From Mucilaginibacter sp. OK283 (GTDB taxonomy: Bacteria > Bacteroidota > Bacteroidia > Sphingobacteriales > Sphingobacteriaceae), in contig NZ_FODR01000008.1 of assembly GCF_900110415.1 (NCBI RefSeq), positions 248,001 through 312,000 of the forward strand: a stretch of 64,000 bases of DNA, read 5' to 3'. How positions within the stretch are numbered: the stretch's first letter is position 1; each line of letters starts with the position of its first letter. Below, one piece after another: positions 1 to 7,901 of this stretch. The notes beneath the pieces are model-generated. The model worked only from the letters and a program-made list of their open reading frames with translations. It did no database searches and was not told the DNA's origin. Position numbers and translations under genes: made by a program.

Positions 1-144
1 GAATTTGTTCATGGTTCATAGATCATGGTTCATGGCCGGTTTTCAAATGATATCATGTTATACCAATAACTTTCTGCTATGAACTATGAACCATGAATTA
101 TGAACTTTTTATAATGATCCATGAACCCGTGAACCAATGAACGA
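1..144. repeat. Intergenic word-repeat region (ATGAACCAT / ATGGTTCAT)
   Basis: This non-coding stretch at the left edge is built from variants of the word ATGAACCATGAA and its complement: ATGGTTCAT occurs twice near 10-35, and the opposite strand form recurs around 84-140. The two groups can pair as an imperfect inverted repeat. It lies just downstream of the CBS-domain gene, so it could act as a transcription terminator, but no clear T-tract is visible. The same architecture with different words recurs in many other gaps of this window. Confidence 0.6.
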
Positions 145-807
145 TCAAAGATTGAGATAATTCATGAGCGAATCGTACCGGTCGCGGGCGTTATCGTTGT
201 TGTCGGTATGGTTAAAGGTTGCTTTAATATCATACTCATAACGGAGGAATGTGGCTACAATGGTTGATATATCCTGCTTGTTTATTTTTAACGTTACCTC
301 CATCCGGGTTGAATCGGGGAAGGTTTGTACATATGAACTTAGCACCTGGGCATTATCCGATTCGACAATTTGCGACATGTGTGCCAGGGAATTATTTTTA
401 TTATTGATTTCGAGTACGATAATACCACCTGGCTGCGATACCGCTGTGATTTTAGCAAAATATTCGGTAATGGCATTTATCGATATCATGCCCAGATAAT
501 TATGCTTGGCATCAAGCACGGGCACTATGGTAAGCTGGCGTTCATAAAACAGGCGGATAACATCATAAATATGCTGATCTTCCAGCACATAAGGATTAAC
601 CAACGATAATGCCAATGCGCCAACAGGCACCTGGTTATCACTTTCGTTAACCATATCGTCCTCGGATATAAGGCCCAGAAACTGCTCTTCGTTTACAATT
701 GGCAAATGGCGCACACGAAACTCCACCATACGGTCATAAACCTTCTGTATCGGGTCAGAAGTGTGTACCGGTGGTATCGCGTTAGCCATCAACTCAATTG
801 CAACCAT
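145..807 (-). CDS. Double CBS-domain protein with ACT-like C-terminus
   Basis: A 220-residue soluble protein. Residues about 4-57 and 66-120 form a tandem CBS (Bateman) pair, the first containing the pattern RHLPIVNE and the second LTIVPVLD, which usually bind adenine nucleotides. Residues about 125-200 resemble an ACT-like regulatory domain, giving an AcuB-like layout. The target it regulates cannot be told from sequence. It begins 2 bp after the alpha/beta hydrolase stop, so the two are probably cotranscribed. In related Bacteroidota a CBS protein of this kind often precedes NAD kinase, so nadK may lie just beyond the left edge; this is inference only. Confidence 0.85.
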   Translation of the reverse strand: MVAIELMANAIPPVHTSDPIQKVYDRMVEFRVRHLPIVNEEQFLGLISEDDMVNESDNQVPVGALALSLVNPYVLEDQHIYDVIRLFYERQLTIVPVLDAKHNYLGMISINAITEYFAKITAVSQPGGIIVLEINNKNNSLAHMSQIVESDNAQVLSSYVQTFPDSTRMEVTLKINKQDISTIVATFLRYEYDIKATFNHTDNNDNARDRYDSLMNYLNL

Positions 808-809
808 GT

Positions 810-1574
810 TTACTTATCCTTTATTTTCTCTAAAAATGCGCCCAGCAACACGTTAAACTCTTCCGGCCGCTCCATCATAGGGGCATGGCCACATTTATCA
901 AGCCAGTGCAACTCGGCATTGGGTAATAATTCGTTAAATTCCACCGCTACCTCGGGCGGAGTTATTTTATCGTCCTTGCCCCATATTAAACAAACCGGCA
1001 TTTGCATTTTATGAAGGTCTTTTTTCATATTATGCCTGATAGCCGATTTTGCCATAGCCAGTAACCTTATAACGCTATGCCTGTCGTTTACTAACTTGTA
1101 TACGTCATTAACCAGCTCATCTGTTGCAATAGCAGGGTCATAAAATGTATATTGTACCTTTTCTCTTACAAAATCAATACTCTCGCGCCGAGGGAACGAC
1201 CCCCCAAAGGCGTTTTCATATAAACCTGAGCTGCCGGTTAGCACCATGGCCTTTATATTTTCGGGATGAGCCAAAACATATACCAAAGCCACGTGCCCGC
1301 CAAGCGAGTTACCAAGCACAGTAATATTGCTTAGTTTTTTAAACTTGATAAACTTATGCACAAATTTCGACAGGCTTTTAACACCTGTAGTAATAAGCGG
1401 CATATCATAAATAGGCAATATAGGTATTAATACGCGGTATTTTGATTTAAATTGATTAACCACGCCATCCCAATTGCTCAACGAACCCATTAAACCGTGC
1501 AGTAGTAACAGCACCTCGCCTTCGCCCTCATCGATGTAACTAAAACCGTGTTCCTCTTTAAGCACGAAATCCAT
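810..1574 (-). CDS. Alpha/beta-fold hydrolase
   Basis: A 254-residue protein of the alpha/beta hydrolase superfamily. The oxyanion-hole motif HGLMGS is at residues 26-31 and the nucleophile elbow GNSLGG places Ser90. The acid is probably Asp202 in WGKDD and the catalytic His is His230 in CGHAP, so the triad is complete. There is no signal peptide, so it is expected in the cytoplasm. It could be an esterase, a C-C bond hydrolase or similar; the substrate is not readable. It is the upstream partner of the CBS gene (2-bp gap). Confidence 0.88.
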   Translation of the reverse strand: MDFVLKEEHGFSYIDEGEGEVLLLLHGLMGSLSNWDGVVNQFKSKYRVLIPILPIYDMPLITTGVKSLSKFVHKFIKFKKLSNITVLGNSLGGHVALVYVLAHPENIKAMVLTGSSGLYENAFGGSFPRRESIDFVREKVQYTFYDPAIATDELVNDVYKLVNDRHSVIRLLAMAKSAIRHNMKKDLHKMQMPVCLIWGKDDKITPPEVAVEFNELLPNAELHWLDKCGHAPMMERPEEFNVLLGAFLEKIKDK

Positions 1575-1734
1575 ATAAATAATTAGTATTAATTTTCAAT
1601 TAACTATACCAAAACCCGTTTTAGTATATAAAATGTGTTAATCCGCTGTAAAATTAGTTTACTGCGAACGAGTTGCAACAATTATAGCAATAATTTATTA
1701 ATGTATATGTTAACGTTATATTGATTAACCGTTA
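1575..1734. other. Short AT-rich gap
   Basis: This 160-bp gap between two minus-strand genes is AT-rich with no recognisable repeat or promoter box. It presumably holds the promoter of the hydrolase-CBS operon and the end of the yqeY transcript. Confidence 0.4.
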
Positions 1735-2184
1735 CTATCCTAATAATTGGCGTACAACTTCTGATATAGTTTTGCCATCGGCCTGGCCCGCAAGCTCCTT
1801 ATTGGCCATACCCATAACACGGCCTAAATCTTTTGTTGATGTGGCACCTATACGGCCTATCAATTCCTCTAAGTAGCCTTCAATTTCAAAACGGGTCATT
1901 TGCTGCGGTAAATAAGGTTCAATTACGCGCATTTCTTCCATCTCAATCTCGTACAGATCTTCGCGGTTTTGCGTACGGTAAATATCTGCCGATTCTTTAC
2001 GCTGTTTAATCAGTTTTTGCAGCACTTTAATTTCAGCCTCCTCGGTAAGTTCCTCGGCGGCTCCTTTTTCTGTTTTGGCTAATAACAAGGCCGATTTTAT
2101 GGCCCGCAGCCCCCTTAAACGATCTGGCTGTTTGGCCAGCATAGCCAGCTTTATATCCTGGTCTATTTGTGTGATTAGTGACAT
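1735..2184 (-). CDS. GatB/YqeY domain-containing protein
   Basis: A 149-residue stand-alone YqeY protein, the usual length. It resembles the C-terminal tRNA-binding tail of the amidotransferase subunit GatB. An N-terminal helical part (about 1-85) has the family pattern IKQRKESADIY and a C-terminal part has the DLGRVMGM-type segment. YqeY is thought to interact with tRNA, but its precise role is not established. It is flanked by non-coding repeats and looks monocistronic. Confidence 0.9.
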   Translation of the reverse strand: MSLITQIDQDIKLAMLAKQPDRLRGLRAIKSALLLAKTEKGAAEELTEEAEIKVLQKLIKQRKESADIYRTQNREDLYEIEMEEMRVIEPYLPQQMTRFEIEGYLEELIGRIGATSTKDLGRVMGMANKELAGQADGKTISEVVRQLLG

Positions 2185-2185
2185 T

Positions 2186-2383
2186 ATTTAATTAGTGAAT
2201 TATTGAGTTAGTGAATTAGTGATTTTTGATGTGCAGATTTCAGATATGCAAATGTGCAGATTAATAATTTAGATGGGGAGACGATTAATTCGATGACCGT
2301 ACCTGAACATTTTCAAATCTTCAAATCCTCAAATTTTCAAATCAATTAATCATCTGCACATCTGAAATCTGCATATCTGCACA
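2186..2383. repeat. Composite word-repeat inverted structure
   Basis: Three word families are packed in this gap. GTGAATTAGTGA-type repeats lie at 2190-2224. A TGCAGAT family at about 2229-2266 pairs with its imperfect inverse at about 2344-2385. A TTCAAATC family lies between them at 2310-2343. The outer arms could fold into a long imperfect hairpin between yqeY and the dehydrogenase gene. TGCAGAT and TTCAAATC words recur at 15850-15885, 36386-36504, 37030-37110, 41705-41745 and 42198-42240. Confidence 0.7.
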
Positions 2384-3142
2384 TTATTTCCGGAATATAT
2401 TCCCGGCCGTGGCTTGTGCTGTTGGCATAATTACCAGGTCGTTGATGTTTACATGGGGCGGGCGCGATGCTACAAACCAAATGGTTTCGGCAATATCCTG
2501 TGCTACCAGGGGTTCAAAGCCATCATATACTTTTTTGGCCCTTTCCTTATCCCCTTTAAAGCGCACCTCCGAAAACTCGGTTTCTACGGCACCGGGATGT
2601 ATGGCCGTTACTTTTATACCATGAGGCAGCAAATCAATACGCATGCCTTTATTTAGGGCATCAACGGCATATTTGGTAGCGCAATACACGTTTCCATTAA
2701 GGTAAACCTCCTTGCCGGCTATCGAGCCTAAGTTTATGATATGGCCTTTGCCGTTTTCAATCATCCAGTTGGATACGATGCGGCTTACATATAATAAACC
2801 CTTTACGTTGGTATCAATCATGGTTTCCCAGTCATCAACATTACCGTTTTGTATCGGATCGAGTCCCTGGCTTAGCCCGGCATTATTAATCAATACATCA
2901 ACATTTTTCCATTGGGCGGGTATGCCATCAAGGTTTTCCTGCACCTGAGCACGGTCGCTCACATCAAATGACGATATGGCTATCTCCGTATCATATTTTT
3001 TGTTTAAATGACCGGCCAGTTTCTCCAGCCTTTCCAGTCTGCGGCCGGTAAGTACCAGGTTATATCCTTCGCGGGCAAATACGTGTGCGCATGCCTCGCC
3101 TATGCCCGATGTTGCGCCTGTGATTAATGCAATTTTACTCAT
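2384..3142 (-). CDS. Short-chain dehydrogenase/reductase (YdfG-like)
   Basis: A 252-residue classical SDR. It has the NAD(P)-binding motif TGATSGIG at residues 8-15, NNAG at 86-89, catalytic Ser140, and the YxxxK pair Tyr153 and Lys157. RR after strand 2 (TGRR) suggests NADP preference. Overall it resembles YdfG, a 3-hydroxy acid or serine dehydrogenase, but substrate assignment from sequence is uncertain. It is cytosolic and probably monocistronic. Confidence 0.9.
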   Translation of the reverse strand: MSKIALITGATSGIGEACAHVFAREGYNLVLTGRRLERLEKLAGHLNKKYDTEIAISSFDVSDRAQVQENLDGIPAQWKNVDVLINNAGLSQGLDPIQNGNVDDWETMIDTNVKGLLYVSRIVSNWMIENGKGHIINLGSIAGKEVYLNGNVYCATKYAVDALNKGMRIDLLPHGIKVTAIHPGAVETEFSEVRFKGDKERAKKVYDGFEPLVAQDIAETIWFVASRPPHVNINDLVIMPTAQATAGNIFRK

Positions 3143-3323
3143 AATAGAAGTATAACTATGGGTGCGAAATTATGTTTTTTACTTTGGATTATTGTCGTGT
3201 GTGGGTAAGGATAGTTTTGGGAGGGAAAGTTGCAAAAACGCACCCGACGAGGCTGCGGACTCTTCGCTTCGCAGAAAAATAAAACAATAAAAGGTGTGGT
3301 TAATTCCCGCTTATCAGCAATGA
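3143..3323. other. Intergenic gap with weak hairpin
   Basis: This 181-bp gap lies between two minus-strand genes. Around 3260-3285 a CTGCG / CGCAG pair brackets a short loop followed by an A-rich run. It might act as a weak terminator for one of the neighbours; nothing stronger is visible. Confidence 0.3.
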
Positions 3324-3860
3324 TTATAAAACAGAAATCCGCTTGATAACCGATTCAGTACCGGCTACTACACGTACAAAGTAAAAGCCGCGGGTAAGCT
3401 TGTTGTTAATCTGATAGTTAATATTATGGTCGCCGCCCTCAACACGCTGGTTAAATACGGTGGTAATATCGTTGCCCAAAACATCCATTATTTTAACGGT
3501 AACATTGGTGTTACGGCTAATTGTGTATTTAAGGTTAAGCTGATCAGTTACCGGGTTGGGATATAATTGCACATCATTTAACAATTTATCATCGGGCCGG
3601 GATACATTTACTTTTATTGTTGATGTAACCGCAGGCTTCAACGGCGGCAGCGCCAGGTGAAGCCCGTTTTTTAAATAGGAAGGTTTACCGCCCTTAGTTT
3701 TGGTTACGTGGTATACGGTATCACTTTTAAATTTATTAGCATCGGCTTTTTGAGGAGACGCAATCCCTTTGGCAAATGCAAAATTCATAAAAATTGCCAT
3801 CGCAATTAATATGGACCACGCATAAGTGTAAGTAAAAGGGTAAGTAATTTTTCGCCTCAT
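3324..3860 (-). CDS. Type IX secretion C-terminal sorting-domain protein
   Basis: A 178-residue secreted protein. After an N-terminal hydrophobic signal and a short low-complexity middle, residues from about 100 to the end form a type A T9SS sorting domain: LYPNPVTDQL, a central ITTVFN segment, GFYFVRV and a terminal VIKRISVL. Almost the whole protein is the sorting domain, so the cargo part is tiny. An upstream Met at 3899 is in frame, but a promoter-like box on the minus strand at 3876-3883 lies between the two, so the start at 3860 is preferred. A PorT-family secretion component is encoded at 23692. Confidence 0.8.
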   Translation of the reverse strand: MRRKITYPFTYTYAWSILIAMAIFMNFAFAKGIASPQKADANKFKSDTVYHVTKTKGGKPSYLKNGLHLALPPLKPAVTSTIKVNVSRPDDKLLNDVQLYPNPVTDQLNLKYTISRNTNVTVKIMDVLGNDITTVFNQRVEGGDHNINYQINNKLTRGFYFVRVVAGTESVIKRISVL

Positions 3861-3875
3861 TTTTAAGTTTCCGTA

Positions 3876-3883
3876 CAAAAGTA
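3876..3883 (-). promoter_or_regulatory. Bacteroidota -7 promoter box for sorting-domain gene
   Basis: The plus strand reads CAAAAGTA, which is TACTTTTG on the minus strand and matches TAnnTTTG exactly. It ends 15 bp before the chosen start at 3860. No clear -33 TTG is visible. Confidence 0.5.
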
Positions 3884-3899
3884 TAAATAATGCCCTCAC

Positions 3900-4251
3900 G
3901 GCCTAAGTAATTGACGTTTTTGTTAATATTTTTAACAAAATTTAACAATGAGGACTGTTTTATAGTATAGACTGACTAAAGCCTTATACGTTTAATATTT
4001 ATTTAAGTTTGAATGAAATAGTGTTTTTTATACATTTATTAAACTTAATCAAAAAGAATGCTTTTTGCGGTTTATTTTTTAACATTTATATCATTATACA
4101 GCATTGGGTTTCAATTACTTCATTATTGTTTATTAAACGCCCATGAAATTTGCATTATTTATAAAAAACTTCCTAATTCTTCATGAACTCTTAATAATTT
4201 GACTTTGAAATGTAAAAAATTAATATTTTTGCCGTCTCAAACTAACACATA
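3900..4251. other. AT-rich divergent intergenic region upstream of kup
   Basis: About 350 bp, very AT-rich, lying between the divergent sorting-domain and potassium transporter genes. No open reading frame in it looks real. Its right end carries the kup promoter elements; the rest shows no clear repeat. Confidence 0.5.
4204..4231 (+). promoter_or_regulatory. Putative kup promoter
   Basis: TTTG at 4204-4207 and TATTTTTG at 4224-4231 match the Bacteroidota -33 and -7 elements. The 16-bp spacing is slightly short. The -7 box ends 20 bp before the GTG start. Confidence 0.55.
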
Positions 4252-6201
4252 GTGTCAAATCATAAAGATCTGCAAAAACTGTCGGCAGCCGGCCTGCTCA
4301 TCAGTTTAGGAATAATTTACGGTGATATTGGTACCTCGCCATTATACGTATTCAAGGCCATTGTTGGTACCAACCACATTTCAGAAACATTAATACTGGG
4401 AGGTGTTTCCCTTATTTTTTGGACTTTAACGCTTCAAACCACCCTGAAATATGTGGTAATAACGTTACGTGCAGATAACAAGGGCGAAGGTGGCATTTTC
4501 TCGCTGTTTTCATTAGTACGTCGTAAAGCCAAATGGCTGATAGTGCCTGCGGTGATAGGCGGCTGCGCACTGCTTGCCGATGGTATTATTACCCCACCCA
4601 TTACTATTTCATCGGCTATTGAGGGTTTACAAACGTATTACCCCAATTTGCCAACCGTAAAAATTGTTATAGCCATTATTACAGCGCTGTTTATTATACA
4701 ACAGTTTGGCACATCGTTGGTTGGTAAGGCATTTGGGCCAATAATGTTTATCTGGTTTACTATGATGGGCGTACTTGGTATCTCCTATATAGTGCATTCG
4801 CCTGGTATAATCAGGGCGCTTAATCCCTATTATGCTTATGAATTATTAAGCTCAACCGGCAGCCACAACGCTTTTATCATATTAGGCGCCGTATTTTTGT
4901 GTACTACCGGGGCCGAGGCGTTATATTCAGACCTGGGACACTGCGGAAAATCAAACATTCGCATCAGCTGGATTTATGTTAAGGCATGTTTAATCTTAAA
5001 CTACCTTGGCCAGGCGGTTTGGTTACTGCAAAGTAACGGATCGGTAATGGACCTTAACGTGAACAACCCCTTTTATAAAATAATGCCGGAGTGGTTTTTG
5101 ATATTCGGTATCGGTATCGCTACCGTAGCCGCTATTATTGCCAGCCAGGCTTTAATATCCGGGTCGTTCACACTAATTGCCGAGGCGGTTAGGCTTAACC
5201 TGTGGCCAAAAGTAAAAATCAATTATCCATCTGAGCAAAAGGGGCAATTATATGTGCCCAGCGTTAACTGGCTGCTGTGGGCCGGCTGTTTAGGTGTGGT
5301 GCTAATATTCCGCCATTCGGATAAAATGGAGGCGGCTTATGGTTTAAGTATCACCGTGGCCATGTTAATGACCACTATACTGGTATCAAAATTCCTGAAA
5401 CGTAAAAAAGTGCCAAACTACATTATCAATACATTTTTGGCAATTTACCTGGTTATTGAAGGCACTTTCCTTACAGGTAACCTGGTTAAGTTTTTGCATG
5501 GCGGCTGGTTTACACTTTCGATAGGCTTTTTATTGTTCACGGTGATGTGGACATGGCATACTGCCCGTAAGATAAGGAACCGGTATGTTAAATTTGTTGG
5601 AATTGATGATTATTACAACATCATTAACGAGTTGAGCGCCGATGAAAGCGTGCCCAAATATGCATCACAACTGGTGTATTTAACCAGCGCCAACTTCAAT
5701 TCTGAAATTGAATCAAAAATTGTTTACTCAATTTTACAAAAGCAACCCAAACGGGCCGATGTATACTGGCTGGTTCACGTTGATGTAGTGGACGAACCTT
5801 ACAAACGCGAATACGAAGTAGACTTTTTGATACCTAATAAACTGATCCGTATCGATTTCAAACTCGGTTTTAGAGTTGAGCAGCAAATTAACCTGTTATT
5901 CCGTAGAGTGGTTGAAGACCTGGTGAAAAAAGGCGAAGTTGATATCACCAGTCATTACAAATCATTGAATAAGCATAAAATTGTTGGTGACTTTAGGTTT
6001 GTGGTGATCGAGAAAATTTTCTCCCGTTCGCATAGCTTATCATTTTATGAGCGTTTTATCATGGATTTTTATGTTTACCTGAAACATTTAAGCCTTTCGG
6101 AAGAACGTGGCTTTGGTCTTGATTTAAGCTTTGTTACGGTTGAAAAAGTACCGTTGATGTTATCAATACCTGATGCTATTGAAATTCATAGGGTAAATTA
6201 G
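4252..6201 (+). CDS. kup: KUP-family potassium uptake transporter
   Basis: A 649-residue inner-membrane K+ transporter of the KUP/HAK/KT family, normal in length. The family signature YGDIGTSPLY is at residues 23-32. About twelve hydrophobic segments occupy residues 10-440, followed by a cytosolic C-terminal domain of about 200 residues. It takes up K+ in symport with protons. Translation starts at GTG; the next in-frame ATG would remove the signature. A promoter with a matching -7 box precedes it at 4224-4231, and an inverted repeat follows the stop at 6223-6287. It appears monocistronic. Confidence 0.95.
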   Translation: MSNHKDLQKLSAAGLLISLGIIYGDIGTSPLYVFKAIVGTNHISETLILGGVSLIFWTLTLQTTLKYVVITLRADNKGEGGIFSLFSLVRRKAKWLIVPAVIGGCALLADGIITPPITISSAIEGLQTYYPNLPTVKIVIAIITALFIIQQFGTSLVGKAFGPIMFIWFTMMGVLGISYIVHSPGIIRALNPYYAYELLSSTGSHNAFIILGAVFLCTTGAEALYSDLGHCGKSNIRISWIYVKACLILNYLGQAVWLLQSNGSVMDLNVNNPFYKIMPEWFLIFGIGIATVAAIIASQALISGSFTLIAEAVRLNLWPKVKINYPSEQKGQLYVPSVNWLLWAGCLGVVLIFRHSDKMEAAYGLSITVAMLMTTILVSKFLKRKKVPNYIINTFLAIYLVIEGTFLTGNLVKFLHGGWFTLSIGFLLFTVMWTWHTARKIRNRYVKFVGIDDYYNIINELSADESVPKYASQLVYLTSANFNSEIESKIVYSILQKQPKRADVYWLVHVDVVDEPYKREYEVDFLIPNKLIRIDFKLGFRVEQQINLLFRRVVEDLVKKGEVDITSHYKSLNKHKIVGDFRFVVIEKIFSRSHSLSFYERFIMDFYVYLKHLSLSEERGFGLDLSFVTVEKVPLMLSIPDAIEIHRVN

Positions 6202-6222
6202 CTTTCACCCCGCCCTTTCCAA

Positions 6223-6287
6223 AGTAGAAGGGGCCTGATATAAGATATTTTTACGTAAGTGGAAATTAAAATAAGGCCCCTCCTACT
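6223..6287 (+). terminator. Inverted repeat after kup
   Basis: Arms at 6223-6235 (AGTAGAAGGGGCC) and 6275-6287 (GGCCCCTCCTACT) pair at 12 of 13 positions across a 39-bp AT-rich spacer. A moderately T-rich stretch follows. It probably ends the kup transcript, though the wide loop is atypical. Confidence 0.45.
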
Positions 6288-6458
6288 GGGGCTTTATTGT
6301 TTTACACCTTTTAAACTGATTTGCAAAGTATTATTATCGCGAGGATGCCTGGCGCACATTTTTTCAACGGCCTCCTTTAGAGCGGGCATAGCGAGGCAAA
6401 TAAATTCAGTATTACTACAGATTGTTTTCACATATTTACAACGCTGAAGTAATATCCT

Positions 6459-7067
6459 GTGAAAAAAAAATTACAATTAACCCTGTTATCCCTGCTTTTT
6501 GCCACGGGTTTATTTGCCCAGGGGGCCGATCTTAACCTGCTTAAAAGTATTAACGGGCCACCAAACGGTGCCGATAGTAAATGGAAGTTTATGAGCGATA
6601 AAGCTGTCATAGTAAACGTGGCGGCCCCTATAAGTTTAGTTGTTGCCGGCTATATTAACCACGATGACAACCTCAAAATAAGCGGTTTACAAACAGCCGC
6701 GTCATTTATTGTTGCCGGTGGTGCAACCTTCGTAGCTAAAAAGGTATTTAACCGCGAACGGCCTTTTGTTACCCATCCCGACGTAATATATGCCAAAGAA
6801 TATCCAACAGACCCGTCATTCCCATCAGGACATACTGCTTTTGCATTTTCAACGGCCACATCGTTAAGTTTGGCTATTCCTAAATGGTACGTTATAGCGC
6901 CATCGTTTGCATTTGCCGGCGCGGTAGGCTATTCACGAATGTACCTGGGTGTGCACTACCCCAGTGATGTTTTGGGCGGGGCAATAGTTGGCGCCGGCTC
7001 AGCATACCTTACCTGGAAGCTGCAGAAATGGATTGTGGGGAAAAAGCCTAAGGAAATGGTTCATTAG
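6459..7067 (+). CDS. Secreted/membrane phosphatase PAP2 family protein
   Basis: A 202-residue PAP2-type acid phosphatase with all three motifs: KVFNRERP at about residues 92-99, PSGHT near 121, and SRMYLGVHYPSDVLGG near 154-169. A signal peptide (MKKKLQ to about residue 20) precedes a short soluble part and several hydrophobic helices. The family hydrolyses lipid phosphates such as phosphatidate or undecaprenyl pyrophosphate; the substrate is not readable. The start is GTG, directly before a KKK-containing signal sequence. A second PAP2 protein is encoded at 9917. Confidence 0.88.
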   Translation: MKKKLQLTLLSLLFATGLFAQGADLNLLKSINGPPNGADSKWKFMSDKAVIVNVAAPISLVVAGYINHDDNLKISGLQTAASFIVAGGATFVAKKVFNRERPFVTHPDVIYAKEYPTDPSFPSGHTAFAFSTATSLSLAIPKWYVIAPSFAFAGAVGYSRMYLGVHYPSDVLGGAIVGAGSAYLTWKLQKWIVGKKPKEMVH

Positions 7068-7476
7068 GAGCCATAATGAAACGCGTCATCGCTTCGTTCC
7101 GACTCACTATTTATAATAAACTCTGATGCGTAACGCCTGTTAGTCTGAGCTTGTCGAAGACTCGCGGGGAAGGCCTTGCCTAAGATACTTCGGTAAGCTA
7201 CCCATAACATGTCCAATTTTCCTGTCATCCTGAGGTGCGAAGGATCTATTAGCTATGTATGATAGATAGAAAAGTTTGCGAATAGATACTTCGTACCTCA
7301 GCATAACAGTCTTTTATTTCTGAATGTCATTACCCTTCAGAATTTCGTGAAATTTTACCGCTCAGCATGACAGCACTGTTAGTAGGGCATTCTCATTTTC
7401 AGAGGCAATTGGGTTTTACATTTCGTAACGGCAATCTATAGGTTACATAATAATAACACATCTTAGGCGACAAGTG
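7068..7476. repeat. Gap with two Bacteroidota intergenic repeats
   Basis: About 400 bp with no convincing gene. A copy of the TCTGAGCTTGTCGAAGAC-type repeat lies at 7143-7162. Arms at 7222-7250 and 7281-7309 form an inverted repeat of the CTGTCATCCTGAGG type with 4 mismatches in 29 bp and a 30-bp loop. A degenerate third piece (GCTCAGCATGACAG) is at about 7361-7375. Such elements are familiar as dispersed non-coding repeats in this phylum. Confidence 0.65.
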
Positions 7477-7890
7477 CTATCTCCCATTTGCTATTGCAAG
7501 GAGTATATACTTTCTCAGCTCTTCATTAATATCCTCCTTAAAATACATCCTGAAGTAATGGTTGTGCTGGTTAGTACCGGGTACGGTTTTTATTTTGCTG
7601 AAACAGAGGTTATCGGCATGTATTTCATTAAACGGAAAAACCACATCAATAAAGTTTTTGCCTAATTGGGTTACGTAGGCAAAATTGGTATGCAGACCAA
7701 GTGCTATCATACTTTTAGTAGGATAAACTTTGATGGGCGCCATGGCTAAAAACTCTTCTACCAGGTAATCAAACAACTCAACCGTTTGGGCAGATTTACC
7801 ATTCAAAAAATCGCCCAGGTTGCGTTCGCGACAGGAGTGTACCTGGTTGGTATTTGTAAATTCGCGGCTGCAAATGGGGCATATCCACAT
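7477..7890 (-). CDS. DUF5655 domain-containing protein with zinc-finger-like N-terminus
   Basis: A 137-residue soluble protein. The N-terminus has Cys4, Cys7, His18 and Cys20 (CPIC and HSC), a spacing suitable for binding one zinc ion. The remainder, about residues 28-135, matches the DUF5655 pattern with KSMIALG and VVFPFNE-like segments. The function of the family is unknown. It lies 11 bp downstream of the APC permease gene on the same strand, so cotranscription is possible. Confidence 0.75.
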   Translation of the reverse strand: MWICPICSREFTNTNQVHSCRERNLGDFLNGKSAQTVELFDYLVEEFLAMAPIKVYPTKSMIALGLHTNFAYVTQLGKNFIDVVFPFNEIHADNLCFSKIKTVPGTNQHNHYFRMYFKEDINEELRKYILLAIANGR

Positions 7891-7901
7891 AAAGTTATTA
7901 G

